A stretch of 40,065 nucleotides of DNA. Origin: Propionibacteriales bacterium (lineage in GTDB: Bacteria; Actinomycetota; Actinomycetes; Propionibacteriales; Nocardioidaceae). Position 1 is the first letter of the stretch, and each line of letters opens with the position of its first letter. The stretch is from contig JAPLCC010000024.1 in assembly GCA_026392415.1 (NCBI GenBank), positions 1 through 40,065 on the forward strand, written 5' to 3'. Both the position numbers and the translations under genes were made by a program. A model generated the notes under the pieces. That model did no database searches, had not been told where the DNA came from, and worked only from the letters and a program-made list of their open reading frames with translations. Positions 31,485 to 38,961 of this stretch are shown piece by piece.

Positions 31485-32864
31485 TCAGTTGGCTGCGGCC
31501 GGGGTGGCGAGCGCCAGGACTTCCTCGAAACCGGCCACCAGGCAGGCGTGGAAGACGTCGAAGTCGGGGATCGCGCCGACGTCGACGTTGATGCCCATCG
31601 CGCAGGTGTCGACGTACGTGACGAGGGTGATGTTCACGGCGGCGCCGATGGTCGGCCCGAAGGGGTACTGCATCGTGACCCGGGCGCCGCCGAGATGGAC
31701 GGGCACGGCGATACCGGGCACGTCACTGGCGAGGAAGTCGACGTGGCGCAGCACGCTCGCCAGGTAACGCCGCGGCAGCAGGTTGAGACCGCCCGCGATG
31801 GCCTGGGTGTAGGGCAGTGACGGTTCGGCGCGGACGGCGGCGACGGCCGCGTGGATCCGGGCGATCCGCTCTGCGGGGTCCTCGAGGCCGACGGGCACGT
31901 CGAAGCGCATGAGGGTCAGCCGGTTGCCGCCGAGCGGGTCGTCGTCGCCGCGGAGGCTCAGGGGCATGGTCACGTGCAGGTCGGTCACGGTCACGTCGTG
32001 ATGGCTGTGATACCTGCGGAGCCCGGCGGTGATCCCTGCCATGAAGGCGTCGTTGAGCGTGCCGCCGGCCCGGTGGCCGGCTTCCTTGAGGGCCAGCATC
32101 GATACCTCGTGAGTGCCCAGGCGCCGGATCAGTCGTCGCTCCGTCATGATCGGCGAACCGCAGCGATTGATCGGCCGGATCATCCGGTAGATCGATGACG
32201 CCATGTCCACCGCCGACCGGGTGCTGGCGACAGGACGCCGCGCTGCCCGCAGCAGGAGTGTGGGTGCCGTTCGGACCGCGACGTGGGCTGCCTTTCCGAC
32301 CAGGGCCGCGTCGTAGCGTGCCGGTTGGAGAAACGGGTCGAGCCGCCTGCGAGTCGCCACCGCTGGTTCGGCGGGTAGGTCCTCGCGTGCCTGCGGGTCG
32401 GGTGAGAGGTCGAACAGGATCATCGAGACCTGGATCGCGCCGATCCCGTCGCTGAGCGAGTGGTGCATCTTGCAGACCAGAGCGGCAGCGCCGTCCTCGA
32501 GCCCGTCGATCAGAGTGACCTCCCACAACGGTCGGGCACGGTCGAACTCCGCCATCTCCGCGCGCCGGGCCACCTCCAGCACGGTCGCGAAGGTCCCCGG
32601 CGCCGGCGCCGTCACCCGACGCACGTGGAAGTCGAGGTCGAAGTCGGGATCGAGCTCCCAACGCGGGGGGACAGGTGCGATCGACTCGACGACGCGCTTG
32701 CCGAACATCGGGACCTCGCGCCTGATGCGCTCGAGCCTGTCGACCAGCACGTCCCAGTCCGGTGACCGGTCGAGCATGACGATGCTGACCACCGTGGACC
32801 TGAGTGCGGCGTCGGTCTCCATCTGCCAGGCGAACGCGTCACTGTTGATCATGAAATCGGTCAT
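31485..32864 (-). CDS. Wax ester synthase/diacylglycerol acyltransferase (WS/DGAT)
   Basis: 459 residues, normal for the family. The catalytic HHxxxDG motif is MHHSLSDG with His134, His135, Asp139 and Gly140. Other family blocks are FDRARPLWEVTLIDGL, GGTLNDAFMAGITAGLRRY, SLRGDDDPLGGNRL and the C-terminal NVDVGAIPDFDVFHACLVAGFEEVL. It transfers acyl groups from acyl-CoA to diacylglycerol or a fatty alcohol, forming triacylglycerol or wax ester. The start has GGGAGGGGG a few bases upstream, and a TAGCGT -10 (complement of 32891-32896) lies before that. Monocistronic, converging with the HNH gene. Confidence 0.94.
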   Translation of the reverse strand: MTDFMINSDAFAWQMETDAALRSTVVSIVMLDRSPDWDVLVDRLERIRREVPMFGKRVVESIAPVPPRWELDPDFDLDFHVRRVTAPAPGTFATVLEVARRAEMAEFDRARPLWEVTLIDGLEDGAAALVCKMHHSLSDGIGAIQVSMILFDLSPDPQAREDLPAEPAVATRRRLDPFLQPARYDAALVGKAAHVAVRTAPTLLLRAARRPVASTRSAVDMASSIYRMIRPINRCGSPIMTERRLIRRLGTHEVSMLALKEAGHRAGGTLNDAFMAGITAGLRRYHSHHDVTVTDLHVTMPLSLRGDDDPLGGNRLTLMRFDVPVGLEDPAERIARIHAAVAAVRAEPSLPYTQAIAGGLNLLPRRYLASVLRHVDFLASDVPGIAVPVHLGGARVTMQYPFGPTIGAAVNITLVTYVDTCAMGINVDVGAIPDFDVFHACLVAGFEEVLALATPAAAN

Positions 32865-32890
32865 GGCACCCCCTCCCGCGGGTCTTCACC

Positions 32891-32896
32891 ACGCTA
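32891..32896 (-). promoter_or_regulatory. -10 element (TAGCGT) of the WS/DGAT gene
   Basis: TAGCGT on the minus strand, 26 nt upstream of the ATG at 32864, leaving room for a short leader with a strong Shine-Dalgarno (GGGAGGGGG). The -35 is weak. It is the third TAGCGT -10 candidate in the window. The rest of 32865-33070 holds only the leader of the divergent GGDEF gene, with GGGAGG before its ATG. Confidence 0.4.
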
Positions 32897-33070
32897 GGCC
32901 GGAGCAGCGCTTCACACAGGAGTCGAAGGTCCTCAAATGGGGCGCCGGACCGGACGGAGCCGACTGGGCCCTTCCCGGAGCCAGCCGATCCTCAGGAACG
33001 TGTGACATGGTCGAGGAGGACGACCCGGGTTCGGTCTTGCTCGGGCATCCGAAACGCCGGGAGGCAGCCA

Positions 33071-33832
33071 ATGAGTGCCCTGTGGAACCCCCACCTCGCC
33101 ACCTCGGCGCGGGACCGTGATTCCACGGCGACCGACCGCGACAAGGTCGCCGTCGGACGAGACGCGACAGCCGATGAGCGGGACGGGCATTCAGACGAAC
33201 GCGACGCTCGGGCCGACGTGCGCGAATCGGTCGTGATCGCGACTGACAGTGAGGCGTTGGGGGATCGTCGGGCGGCCCTGCATGATCGCCAGGCAGCCGG
33301 TGCCGACCGTGTGAATGCACGATTCGATCGCCTTGCCGCTGCGTCGGACCGCACGCTGGCGGAGAGGGACCGCGCGGAGTTGCTCCTCGACGAGCTGACC
33401 GGCTTCTATCGCCGCGCAGCCGGCTTCCTCGCGCTGGACCGCGAGATCGTCAAGGCGGAGCGCACCGCTCAGCCATTCGTGCTGGTCTTCGTCGACGTCG
33501 ACGGGCTCAAGGCCGTCAACGACCAGCACGGCCATGAAGCCGGTGACCTCCTCCTGCGCGAGGTCGCGCGATGCATCCGGGCGGTCCTGCGTGACTACGA
33601 CATCTGCATTCGCTACGGCGGCGACGAGTTCATCTGCGCCGTGACCGACCTGTCGCTCCCGAAGGTCGCCGCCCGCTTCGAGGCCGCCAACGAGGAGCTC
33701 AACGCCGTCGACCATGCCTCGGTGTCCGTGGGTCTGGTCGAGCGTGCGCCGGGCGAGGAGCTGCCATCACTGATCGGGCGGGCCGATGCCGCGATGTACG
33801 ACGCACGCCAGCAGCGAGATCCATCTAACTGA
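33071..33832 (+). CDS. Diguanylate cyclase (GGDEF) with N-terminal heptad-repeat region
   Basis: 253 residues from ATG 33071, with GGGAGG upstream; an upstream in-frame extension has no protein-like character. Residues 107-250 form a GGDEF domain: LDELTGFYRRAAG, VFVDVDGLKAVNDQHGHEAGD (138-159) and intact GGDEF at 183-187, so c-di-GMP synthesis is expected. No RxxD inhibitory site is evident just before it. Residues 14-101 form a ladder with exact 7-residue spacing: Arg-Asp at 16, 23, 30, 37, 44 and Arg-Glu at 51, then Asp-Arg at 65, 72, 79, 86, 93, 100. This is probably a long helix or coiled coil driving dimerisation. No membrane segment, so cytoplasmic. The stop overlaps the convergent tetR gene by 8 nt. 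Confidence 0.9.
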   Translation: MSALWNPHLATSARDRDSTATDRDKVAVGRDATADERDGHSDERDARADVRESVVIATDSEALGDRRAALHDRQAAGADRVNARFDRLAAASDRTLAERDRAELLLDELTGFYRRAAGFLALDREIVKAERTAQPFVLVFVDVDGLKAVNDQHGHEAGDLLLREVARCIRAVLRDYDICIRYGGDEFICAVTDLSLPKVAARFEAANEELNAVDHASVSVGLVERAPGEELPSLIGRADAAMYDARQQRDPSN

Positions 33833-34415
33833 CCGCCAGCAACGCATCAAGCGCCTTGCAGCAGTGCGCGACATCCACCTCGAGCGCCTCCCGGTCAGCA
33901 GGCTCCGATCCGGTCCAGAGCAGCGCCCGGTCCTCGACGTACGCCGTCCAGGCGTGCAGGACGGGCACGGTCTCCTCGCCGAGTCCCAGCGCGGCCATCA
34001 GCCGTCGCGCGATGGTCATCCGCCACGACTCGAGGCGGTTGCCGCCGACGGCGATGGTGCCGTTGCCGAAGACGAGGGCGACGTAGAACTCGCGCCGCCG
34101 CTCGATCTGCGCGTAGACACGCGACACGAACTGCTCGCACGCGAGCTCGGGCGAGAGGCCGTCGTCGGGCGCGGTGTTGCGCAGCACCCGGCGGAGGGCA
34201 GCGCCGATGACGGCGTCGTAGTAGTCGGTCTTGGTGGGGAAGTAGTGGAACAGCAGGCCGCGCGAGATCCCGGCCTCGGCGGCGACGGCGTCGATGGAGA
34301 GGTCCTGGATCGGCTTCTCGACGAGCATGCGCAGCCCGATGCCGAGCAGTTGGCGGCGGCGGTCCTCGGGGGACAGGCGGCGCCGGGCGTGATCTGCATC
34401 CACGCTGTTGAGCAT
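33825..34415 (-). CDS. TetR family regulator, divergent from the ACAD10/11-like operon
   Basis: 196 residues from ATG 34415; GTG 34403 is an in-frame alternative. The helix-turn-helix is near 38-62 (DLSIDAVAAEAGISRGLLFHYFPTK), followed by a ligand domain rich in aromatic residues (FVSRVYAQIERRREFYVALVFGNG). The start codon lies inside a perfect 19-bp palindrome, and the divergent acyl-CoA dehydrogenase starts 27 bp away, so self-repression and control of that operon are likely. An acyl-CoA-type inducer would fit. Confidence 0.9.
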   Translation of the reverse strand: MLNSVDADHARRRLSPEDRRRQLLGIGLRMLVEKPIQDLSIDAVAAEAGISRGLLFHYFPTKTDYYDAVIGAALRRVLRNTAPDDGLSPELACEQFVSRVYAQIERRREFYVALVFGNGTIAVGGNRLESWRMTIARRLMAALGLGEETVPVLHAWTAYVEDRALLWTGSEPADREALEVDVAHCCKALDALLAVS

Positions 34416-34424
34416 TGCTCAACA
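34406..34424. promoter_or_regulatory. Perfect 19-bp palindrome, putative TetR operator
   Basis: TGTTGAGCA (34406-34414), one central T, and TGCTCAACA (34416-34424). It overlaps the tetR start codon and lies about 20 bp before the acyl-CoA dehydrogenase start. A CACATT -10 candidate for tetR (complement of 34424-34429) and CAATGT (34423-34428) for the plus strand touch its edge, so binding would block both. Size and symmetry are typical of TetR-family operators with a TTGAGCA-like half-site. Confidence 0.7.
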
Positions 34425-34442
34425 ATGTGGCAGGGTCAAGCC

Positions 34443-35702
34443 ATGGACTTCTCTCCCAGCCCCCGCGCCCAGGAGCTCACCGAGTTGGCACGCGAGTTCC
34501 TCGCGACCGAGGTCGAGCCCGCGGATGCGGCGTACCACCACGAGGTCATGGAGATCCGCGCCCGCGGCGGCGACCCGTGGCAACCGCTCCCGATCATCAA
34601 GGAGCTCCAGGCCAAGGCGCGTGCGCTCGGCCTGTGGAACCTCTTCCTGCCCGCCGGTCACGAGGGCCCCTATGCCGGGAAGTACGGCACCCACGGCGGC
34701 GCCGGCCTCAGCAACGTCGACTACGCGCCGGTCGCCGAGCTCACCGGCCGGTCCTTCCTCGGCCCGCTGGTCTTCAACTGCAACGCTCCGGACACCGGCA
34801 ACATGGAGGTGCTCCTCAAGTACGGCAACCAGGCGCAGAAGGACGAGTGGCTCGACCCGCTGCTCGACGGCCGGATCCGCAGCGCCTTCGCGATGACCGA
34901 GCCCGGCGTCGCGTCCTCCGATGCGACCAACATGGCGCTCACCGCCGTCGTCGACGGCGACGAGATCGTGATCAACGGACGCAAGTGGTTCATCACCGGT
35001 GTCGGCAACCCCGACTGCAAGGTCCTCATCGTCATGGGCCTCACCGACCCCGAGGCCGACCGTCACCACCGGCACTCGATGGTGCTCGTGCCCCGCGACA
35101 CCCCCGGCGTCACCGTCGCCCGGATGCTCCCCACGATGGGCATCTACGACGAGCCGATCGGCCACGGCGAGGTGGTCTTCGAGGACGTCCGCGTCCCCGT
35201 CGCCAACTTCGTCTCCGGGCCCGGCGAGGCGTTCGCGATCGCGCAGGGTCGCCTCGGCCCCGGTCGCGTGCACCACTGCATGCGGCTCATCGGCCTGGCC
35301 GAGCGGGCGCTCGAGCTCGCCTGCCAGCGTGGCACCGACCGGGTCGCGTTCGGCAAGCCGCTGGTCAACCTCGGCGGCAACCGCGAACGGATCGCCGAGG
35401 CCCGCATCGCCATCGACTCCACGCGTCTCCTCGTGCTCAATGCCGCGTGGAAGCTCGATGTCGGCGGCCCGATGAACGCGATCAGCGAGGTCAGCCAGAT
35501 CAAGGTGGCGGCCCCGCGGATGGCGCAGCAGATCATCGACTTCGCCATGCAGATCCACGGCGGCGGCGGCATGTCCAACGACTTCCCGCTGGCCGCTGCG
35601 TGGACCAACGCCCGCGCCCTGCGCCTCGCCGACGGTCCTGACGAGGTCCACCTCGGCATGGTCGCCCGCCTCGAGCTCGGCAAGTACGGCGTGAGCCGGT
35701 GA
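34443..35702 (+). CDS. Acyl-CoA dehydrogenase, ACAD10/11 type
   Basis: 419 residues. FAD/substrate blocks are FAMTEPGVASSDATNM, INGRKWFITGVGNPDCKV and GTDRVAFGKPLVNLGGN. The C-terminal line RLADGPDEVHLGMVARLEL is characteristic of the ACAD10/11 branch: Asp397 stands where classical enzymes have the catalytic Glu (A-D-G-P against Y-E-G-T). In humans this domain is fused to an aminoglycoside-phosphotransferase-like kinase; here the matching kinase is encoded three genes downstream in the same operon. By analogy it would act on a phosphorylated 4-hydroxyacyl-CoA. First gene of the operon and divergent from tetR. Confidence 0.9.
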   Translation: MDFSPSPRAQELTELAREFLATEVEPADAAYHHEVMEIRARGGDPWQPLPIIKELQAKARALGLWNLFLPAGHEGPYAGKYGTHGGAGLSNVDYAPVAELTGRSFLGPLVFNCNAPDTGNMEVLLKYGNQAQKDEWLDPLLDGRIRSAFAMTEPGVASSDATNMALTAVVDGDEIVINGRKWFITGVGNPDCKVLIVMGLTDPEADRHHRHSMVLVPRDTPGVTVARMLPTMGIYDEPIGHGEVVFEDVRVPVANFVSGPGEAFAIAQGRLGPGRVHHCMRLIGLAERALELACQRGTDRVAFGKPLVNLGGNRERIAEARIAIDSTRLLVLNAAWKLDVGGPMNAISEVSQIKVAAPRMAQQIIDFAMQIHGGGGMSNDFPLAAAWTNARALRLADGPDEVHLGMVARLELGKYGVSR

Positions 35703-36472
35703 GCAAGAAGCGCGTCCTGGTCACCGGCGGCGCGTCCGGACTGGGTGCTGCCATGGCCGAGGCCTTCGCCGCGCGGGGTGACGACGTCCTGGTCGCTGAC
35801 CTGACCGAGGTGCCCGACGGCATCAAGCTCGACGTCACCTCCGACGACGACTGGGCAGCCGCGCGCACCTGGGTCGAGGACAACTGGGGTGGCCTCGACA
35901 TCCTGGTCAACAACGCCGGCATCGCCACCGGCGGCCGGATCGACGTGGTGACCATCGACGAGTGGCGCAAGGTGATCGACATCAACCTGCTGGGAGTGGT
36001 CCGCGGCTGCCGCACCTTCACTCCCATGTTCAAGGCGCAGGGGAGTGGCCACATCCTCAACACGGCGTCCCTCGCCGGGCTCGTGCACCCGCCGGCGATG
36101 TCGTCATACACGGCGGTGAAGGCCGGCGTCGTCGCGCTGAGCGAGACGTTGTCCTACGAGCTGCACCCGCACGGCATCGACGTGACCGCCTTGTGCCCCG
36201 GCTTCATCAAGACGCCGCTGGCCCAGTCGCTCGCCGGCAGCGACACCGCGATGGACGCCATCGCCGCACGCCTGATCAACAAGTCGCCGTACACGGCCGA
36301 GCAGGTCGCCGCCGCCGTCCTGAAGGGTCTCGACAGCAAGTCGATGGTCATCCTTCCGGACCCGGCTGCGCGCAAGGCAGTGTTGACCAAGCGCTTCGCC
36401 CGACCGTTGTATGACCGCGAGCAGCGCAAGTTCGGCGCCAGGATCAAGTCCATCACTGAAGGAAAATCATGA
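35699..36472 (+). CDS. SDR family oxidoreductase (first of two in ACAD10/11-like operon)
   Basis: 257 residues from GTG 35699, overlapping the dehydrogenase stop (GTGA). Motifs are GGASGLG (10-16), NNAG (71-74), Ser124, Tyr137 and Lys141 (YTAVK). Asp34 after the second strand suggests NAD. It carries a basic C-terminal tail (LTKRFARPLYDREQRKFGARIK), which is common in mycobacterial-type SDRs near lipid genes. It likely oxidises a hydroxyacyl intermediate or a precursor alcohol in the pathway. The following SDR overlaps its stop by 4 nt. Confidence 0.92.
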   Translation: MSKKRVLVTGGASGLGAAMAEAFAARGDDVLVADLTEVPDGIKLDVTSDDDWAAARTWVEDNWGGLDILVNNAGIATGGRIDVVTIDEWRKVIDINLLGVVRGCRTFTPMFKAQGSGHILNTASLAGLVHPPAMSSYTAVKAGVVALSETLSYELHPHGIDVTALCPGFIKTPLAQSLAGSDTAMDAIAARLINKSPYTAEQVAAAVLKGLDSKSMVILPDPAARKAVLTKRFARPLYDREQRKFGARIKSITEGKS

Positions 36473-37218
36473 GCAAGGGAACGATCGTCATCACCGGAGC
36501 CAGCTCGGGGCTCGGTGAGGAAATGGCCCGCCAGTTCGCCGATCTGGGCTACGACCTGGGCCTGTGCGCACGGCGTACGGAACGACTCGAGGCACTCGCT
36601 GCCGAGATCGCCGCGGCCCACCCCGACGCCCGCGTCGTCCTCAAGGCGCTCGACGTCAACGACGACGACGCCGTGTTCCGCGTCTTCGGCGAGTTCGCCA
36701 CGGACTTCGGCACCATCGACCGCGTGGTCATCAACGCCGGTCTGGGCAAGGGTGCTGCGCTCGGCACCGGCCGGTACGCCGCCAACCGCCAGACCGCGAT
36801 GACCAACTTCGTCGCCGCGCTGGCCCAGACCGAGGCGGCCATGGAGATCTTCCGCGCCCAGGAGGCCGGACACCTCGTGATGATCTCGTCGATGTCGGCG
36901 ATGCGCGGCCAGCGCAAGGCGATCACGACGTACGCCGCCACCAAGGCCGGCGTCGCCGCGCTGGCCGAGGGGCTGCAGCACGAGAACGTCCCCGGCGTCG
37001 ACGTCTCGATCATCTACCCCGGCTACATCCGCTCGGAGATGAACGAGAAGGTCGAGCAGAAGACGAAGTTCATGGTCGACACGAAGACCGGCGTGCGCGC
37101 GATGGTCGATGCGATCGAGAAGCGCAAGGCCAAGGCCTACGTCCCCGCCTGGCCGTGGGTGCCGTTGGGTCACGCGATGAAGCACCTGCCCCTGTCCGTC
37201 GTGCGAAAGCTGGCGTGA
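36469..37218 (+). CDS. SDR family oxidoreductase (second in ACAD10/11-like operon)
   Basis: 249 residues. Motifs are GASSGLG (10-16), NAG (89-91), Ser140/Ser141, Tyr155 and Lys159 (YAATK). Residues CARRTERL after strand 2 (33-40) carry Arg and no Asp, favouring NADP(H), unlike the preceding SDR. The C-terminal WPWVPLGHAMKHLPLSVVRKLA is amphipathic and could contact membrane. Two adjacent SDRs with different cofactor preference suggest either successive steps or inversion of an alcohol centre through a ketone. Confidence 0.92.
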   Translation: MSKGTIVITGASSGLGEEMARQFADLGYDLGLCARRTERLEALAAEIAAAHPDARVVLKALDVNDDDAVFRVFGEFATDFGTIDRVVINAGLGKGAALGTGRYAANRQTAMTNFVAALAQTEAAMEIFRAQEAGHLVMISSMSAMRGQRKAITTYAATKAGVAALAEGLQHENVPGVDVSIIYPGYIRSEMNEKVEQKTKFMVDTKTGVRAMVDAIEKRKAKAYVPAWPWVPLGHAMKHLPLSVVRKLA

Positions 37219-37224
37219 GCGGGC

Positions 37225-38271
37225 GTGGGTGCAGAGATCGGCGGAGCCCGCGAGGTCCGCGAGGAGGACGCCTTCGAGGTCGACGCCGTCGCGAAGTGGC
37301 TCGGCCGCGACATCCGGGAAGTGCGGCAGTTCTCCGGCGGTGCGTCGAACCTGACCTACCTGCTGAAGACCGACGGCACGGACCTGATCCTGCGTCGCCC
37401 GCCGGCCGGCACCAAGGCGAAGAGCGCGCACGACATGGGCCGCGAGTACCGGATCCAGTCGGCTCTCGCTCCCGTCTTCCCGTACGTCGCACCGATGATC
37501 GCTTTCTGCGAGGACGAGTCGGTGATCGGTTCGGAGTTCTACGTGATGGAGCGCGTGGCCGGCCACATCCCGCGCAAGGAGCTGGGCCTCGACCTGACGC
37601 CTGAGCAGGTGCGGGCGCTCTGCATCAACGTGCTCGACCTGCTCGTCGACCTGCACGCGGTCGTCCCCGACGCGGCCGGGCTGACCACGCTCGGCAAGGG
37701 CGAGGGCTACGTCGCCCGCCAGGTCGGCGGCTGGATCGGCCGGTTCGGCAAGGCCAAGACGTGGAACGTGCCGTCCTACAAGAAGGTCATGAAGTGGCTC
37801 GACGAGCACCAGCCCGCTGACCGGGCCACCTGCCTGATCCACAACGACTTCCGGTTCGACAACGTCGTCCTCGACGCAGACGACCCGACGAAGCCGATCG
37901 CCCTGCTGGACTGGGAGATGGCGACGCTCGGCGATCCCTTGATGGACCTCGGTGCGGTCATCTCCTACTGGGTGCAGGCCGACGACCCGAAGTTCTACCG
38001 CCAGTTCCGTCGCCAGCCGACGCACCTGCCGGGGATGCTCACCCGCAAGGAGGTCGTCGACTACTACCTCGCGAAGTCCGGCTTCGAGCTCACCGACGAG
38101 GAATGGGCCTTCTACGAGGTCTTCGGCATCTTCCGGCTGGCCGTGATCCTGCAGCAGATCTACTACCGCTACCACCACAAGCAGACGAGCAACCCGGCGT
38201 TCAAGAACTTCTGGTTCGCCTCGCACGTCCTGCACCGCCGCTGCCTGTCGATCATCAAGCAGGTCAGCTGA
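37225..38271 (+). CDS. APH-fold kinase, ACAD10/11 type (putative 4-hydroxyacyl-CoA kinase)
   Basis: 348 residues from GTG 37225, 6 bp after the SDR stop. A kinase-like fold is shown by a Gly-rich loop (SGGASNLTYLL, 37-47), LRRPPAG and REYRI, then the catalytic loop H206-N-D208-F-R-F-D-N213 and the metal-binding D229-W-E231 (LLDWEMATLGDPLMDL). Blocks such as GSEFYVMERVAGHI and WEMATLGDP match the kinase part of human ACAD10/ACAD11 more closely than antibiotic kinases. With the ACAD-type gene in the same operon, the expected reaction is phosphorylation of a 4-hydroxyacyl-CoA, as proposed for ACAD10/11 and the Pseudomonas levulinate enzyme LvaA. It is not expected to give antibiotic resistance. 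Confidence 0.9.
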   Translation: MGAEIGGAREVREEDAFEVDAVAKWLGRDIREVRQFSGGASNLTYLLKTDGTDLILRRPPAGTKAKSAHDMGREYRIQSALAPVFPYVAPMIAFCEDESVIGSEFYVMERVAGHIPRKELGLDLTPEQVRALCINVLDLLVDLHAVVPDAAGLTTLGKGEGYVARQVGGWIGRFGKAKTWNVPSYKKVMKWLDEHQPADRATCLIHNDFRFDNVVLDADDPTKPIALLDWEMATLGDPLMDLGAVISYWVQADDPKFYRQFRRQPTHLPGMLTRKEVVDYYLAKSGFELTDEEWAFYEVFGIFRLAVILQQIYYRYHHKQTSNPAFKNFWFASHVLHRRCLSIIKQVS

Positions 38272-38960
38272 TGCGGGTCGTCTATCTCGTCCGGCACGGC
38301 CAGGCGTCCTTCGGCAAGAAGGACTACGACGCCCTCTCCGACCTCGGTCACCTGCAGTCGCGGGTGCTCGGTCGCGAGCTGGCGTTCCGCGAGATCAGGC
38401 CCGACCTGATCGTCCGCGGCGACCTGCGCCGCCACCGTGAGACGGCCGAGGGCATCATCGACGGGCTCGAGTTCGACGTCCCGGTGGAGGTCGACCCGGG
38501 CTGGGACGAGTTCGACTTCCAGCACGTCGTCGAGGTGCACAAGCCCCTCTACCGTTCGCGCACCCTGATGCTGGCCGACCTGGCCCGCACCCGGCACCCG
38601 AAGGCCGCCTTCCAGGCGGTGTTCGAGGAGGCCACCCAGCGCTGGACCGGCGGCGGGTTCGACGGTGAGTACGCCGAGTCGTTCCCGACGTTCAGCAACC
38701 GGGTCGAGACCGCGCTGCACCGGGTGGCCGAGCACGCTCCCGACCACGGCACGGTCCTCGTGGTCAGCTCGGGCGGCCCGATCGGCCTCGCCGCGTCACT
38801 GCTGCTGGCCGGCGACGCTTCACTGTGGGCGCCGCTCAACCGGGTCGCGGTCAACACGGGTGTCACGAAGGTGATCAACGGACGCTCCGGGCTGAACCTT
38901 TCGTCGTACAACAGCCACACCCATGTGGAGCACGACCGCGAGCTGTTGACCTACCGCTGA
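38271..38960 (+). CDS. Histidine phosphatase (phosphoglycerate mutase-like) family protein with altered active site
   Basis: 229 residues from an ATG overlapping the kinase stop by one base. The first half of the active site is intact: RHG with His9 (LVRHGQA), Arg54 (GDLRRHRETA) and acid Glu80. The second catalytic histidine, normally in V-S-H-G-G, is replaced by Ser167 (VVSSGGPIG). Either activity is altered or lost, or another residue substitutes. As the last gene of a kinase-containing operon, it could act on a phosphorylated intermediate or bind one. The stop is one base from the convergent lysoplasmalogenase gene. Confidence 0.87.
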   Translation: MRVVYLVRHGQASFGKKDYDALSDLGHLQSRVLGRELAFREIRPDLIVRGDLRRHRETAEGIIDGLEFDVPVEVDPGWDEFDFQHVVEVHKPLYRSRTLMLADLARTRHPKAAFQAVFEEATQRWTGGGFDGEYAESFPTFSNRVETALHRVAEHAPDHGTVLVVSSGGPIGLAASLLLAGDASLWAPLNRVAVNTGVTKVINGRSGLNLSSYNSHTHVEHDRELLTYR

Positions 38961-38961
38961 A

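Noticed and set aside
36154..38235. A 693-codon minus-strand open frame antisense to the second SDR and the kinase
   Set aside because: Composition is that of a GC-driven shadow frame; the plus-strand genes have catalytic motifs and overlapped starts.
37225..38271. Aminoglycoside resistance kinase
   Set aside because: The fold is shared, but the sequence blocks and operon context match ACAD10/11-type acyl-CoA kinases.
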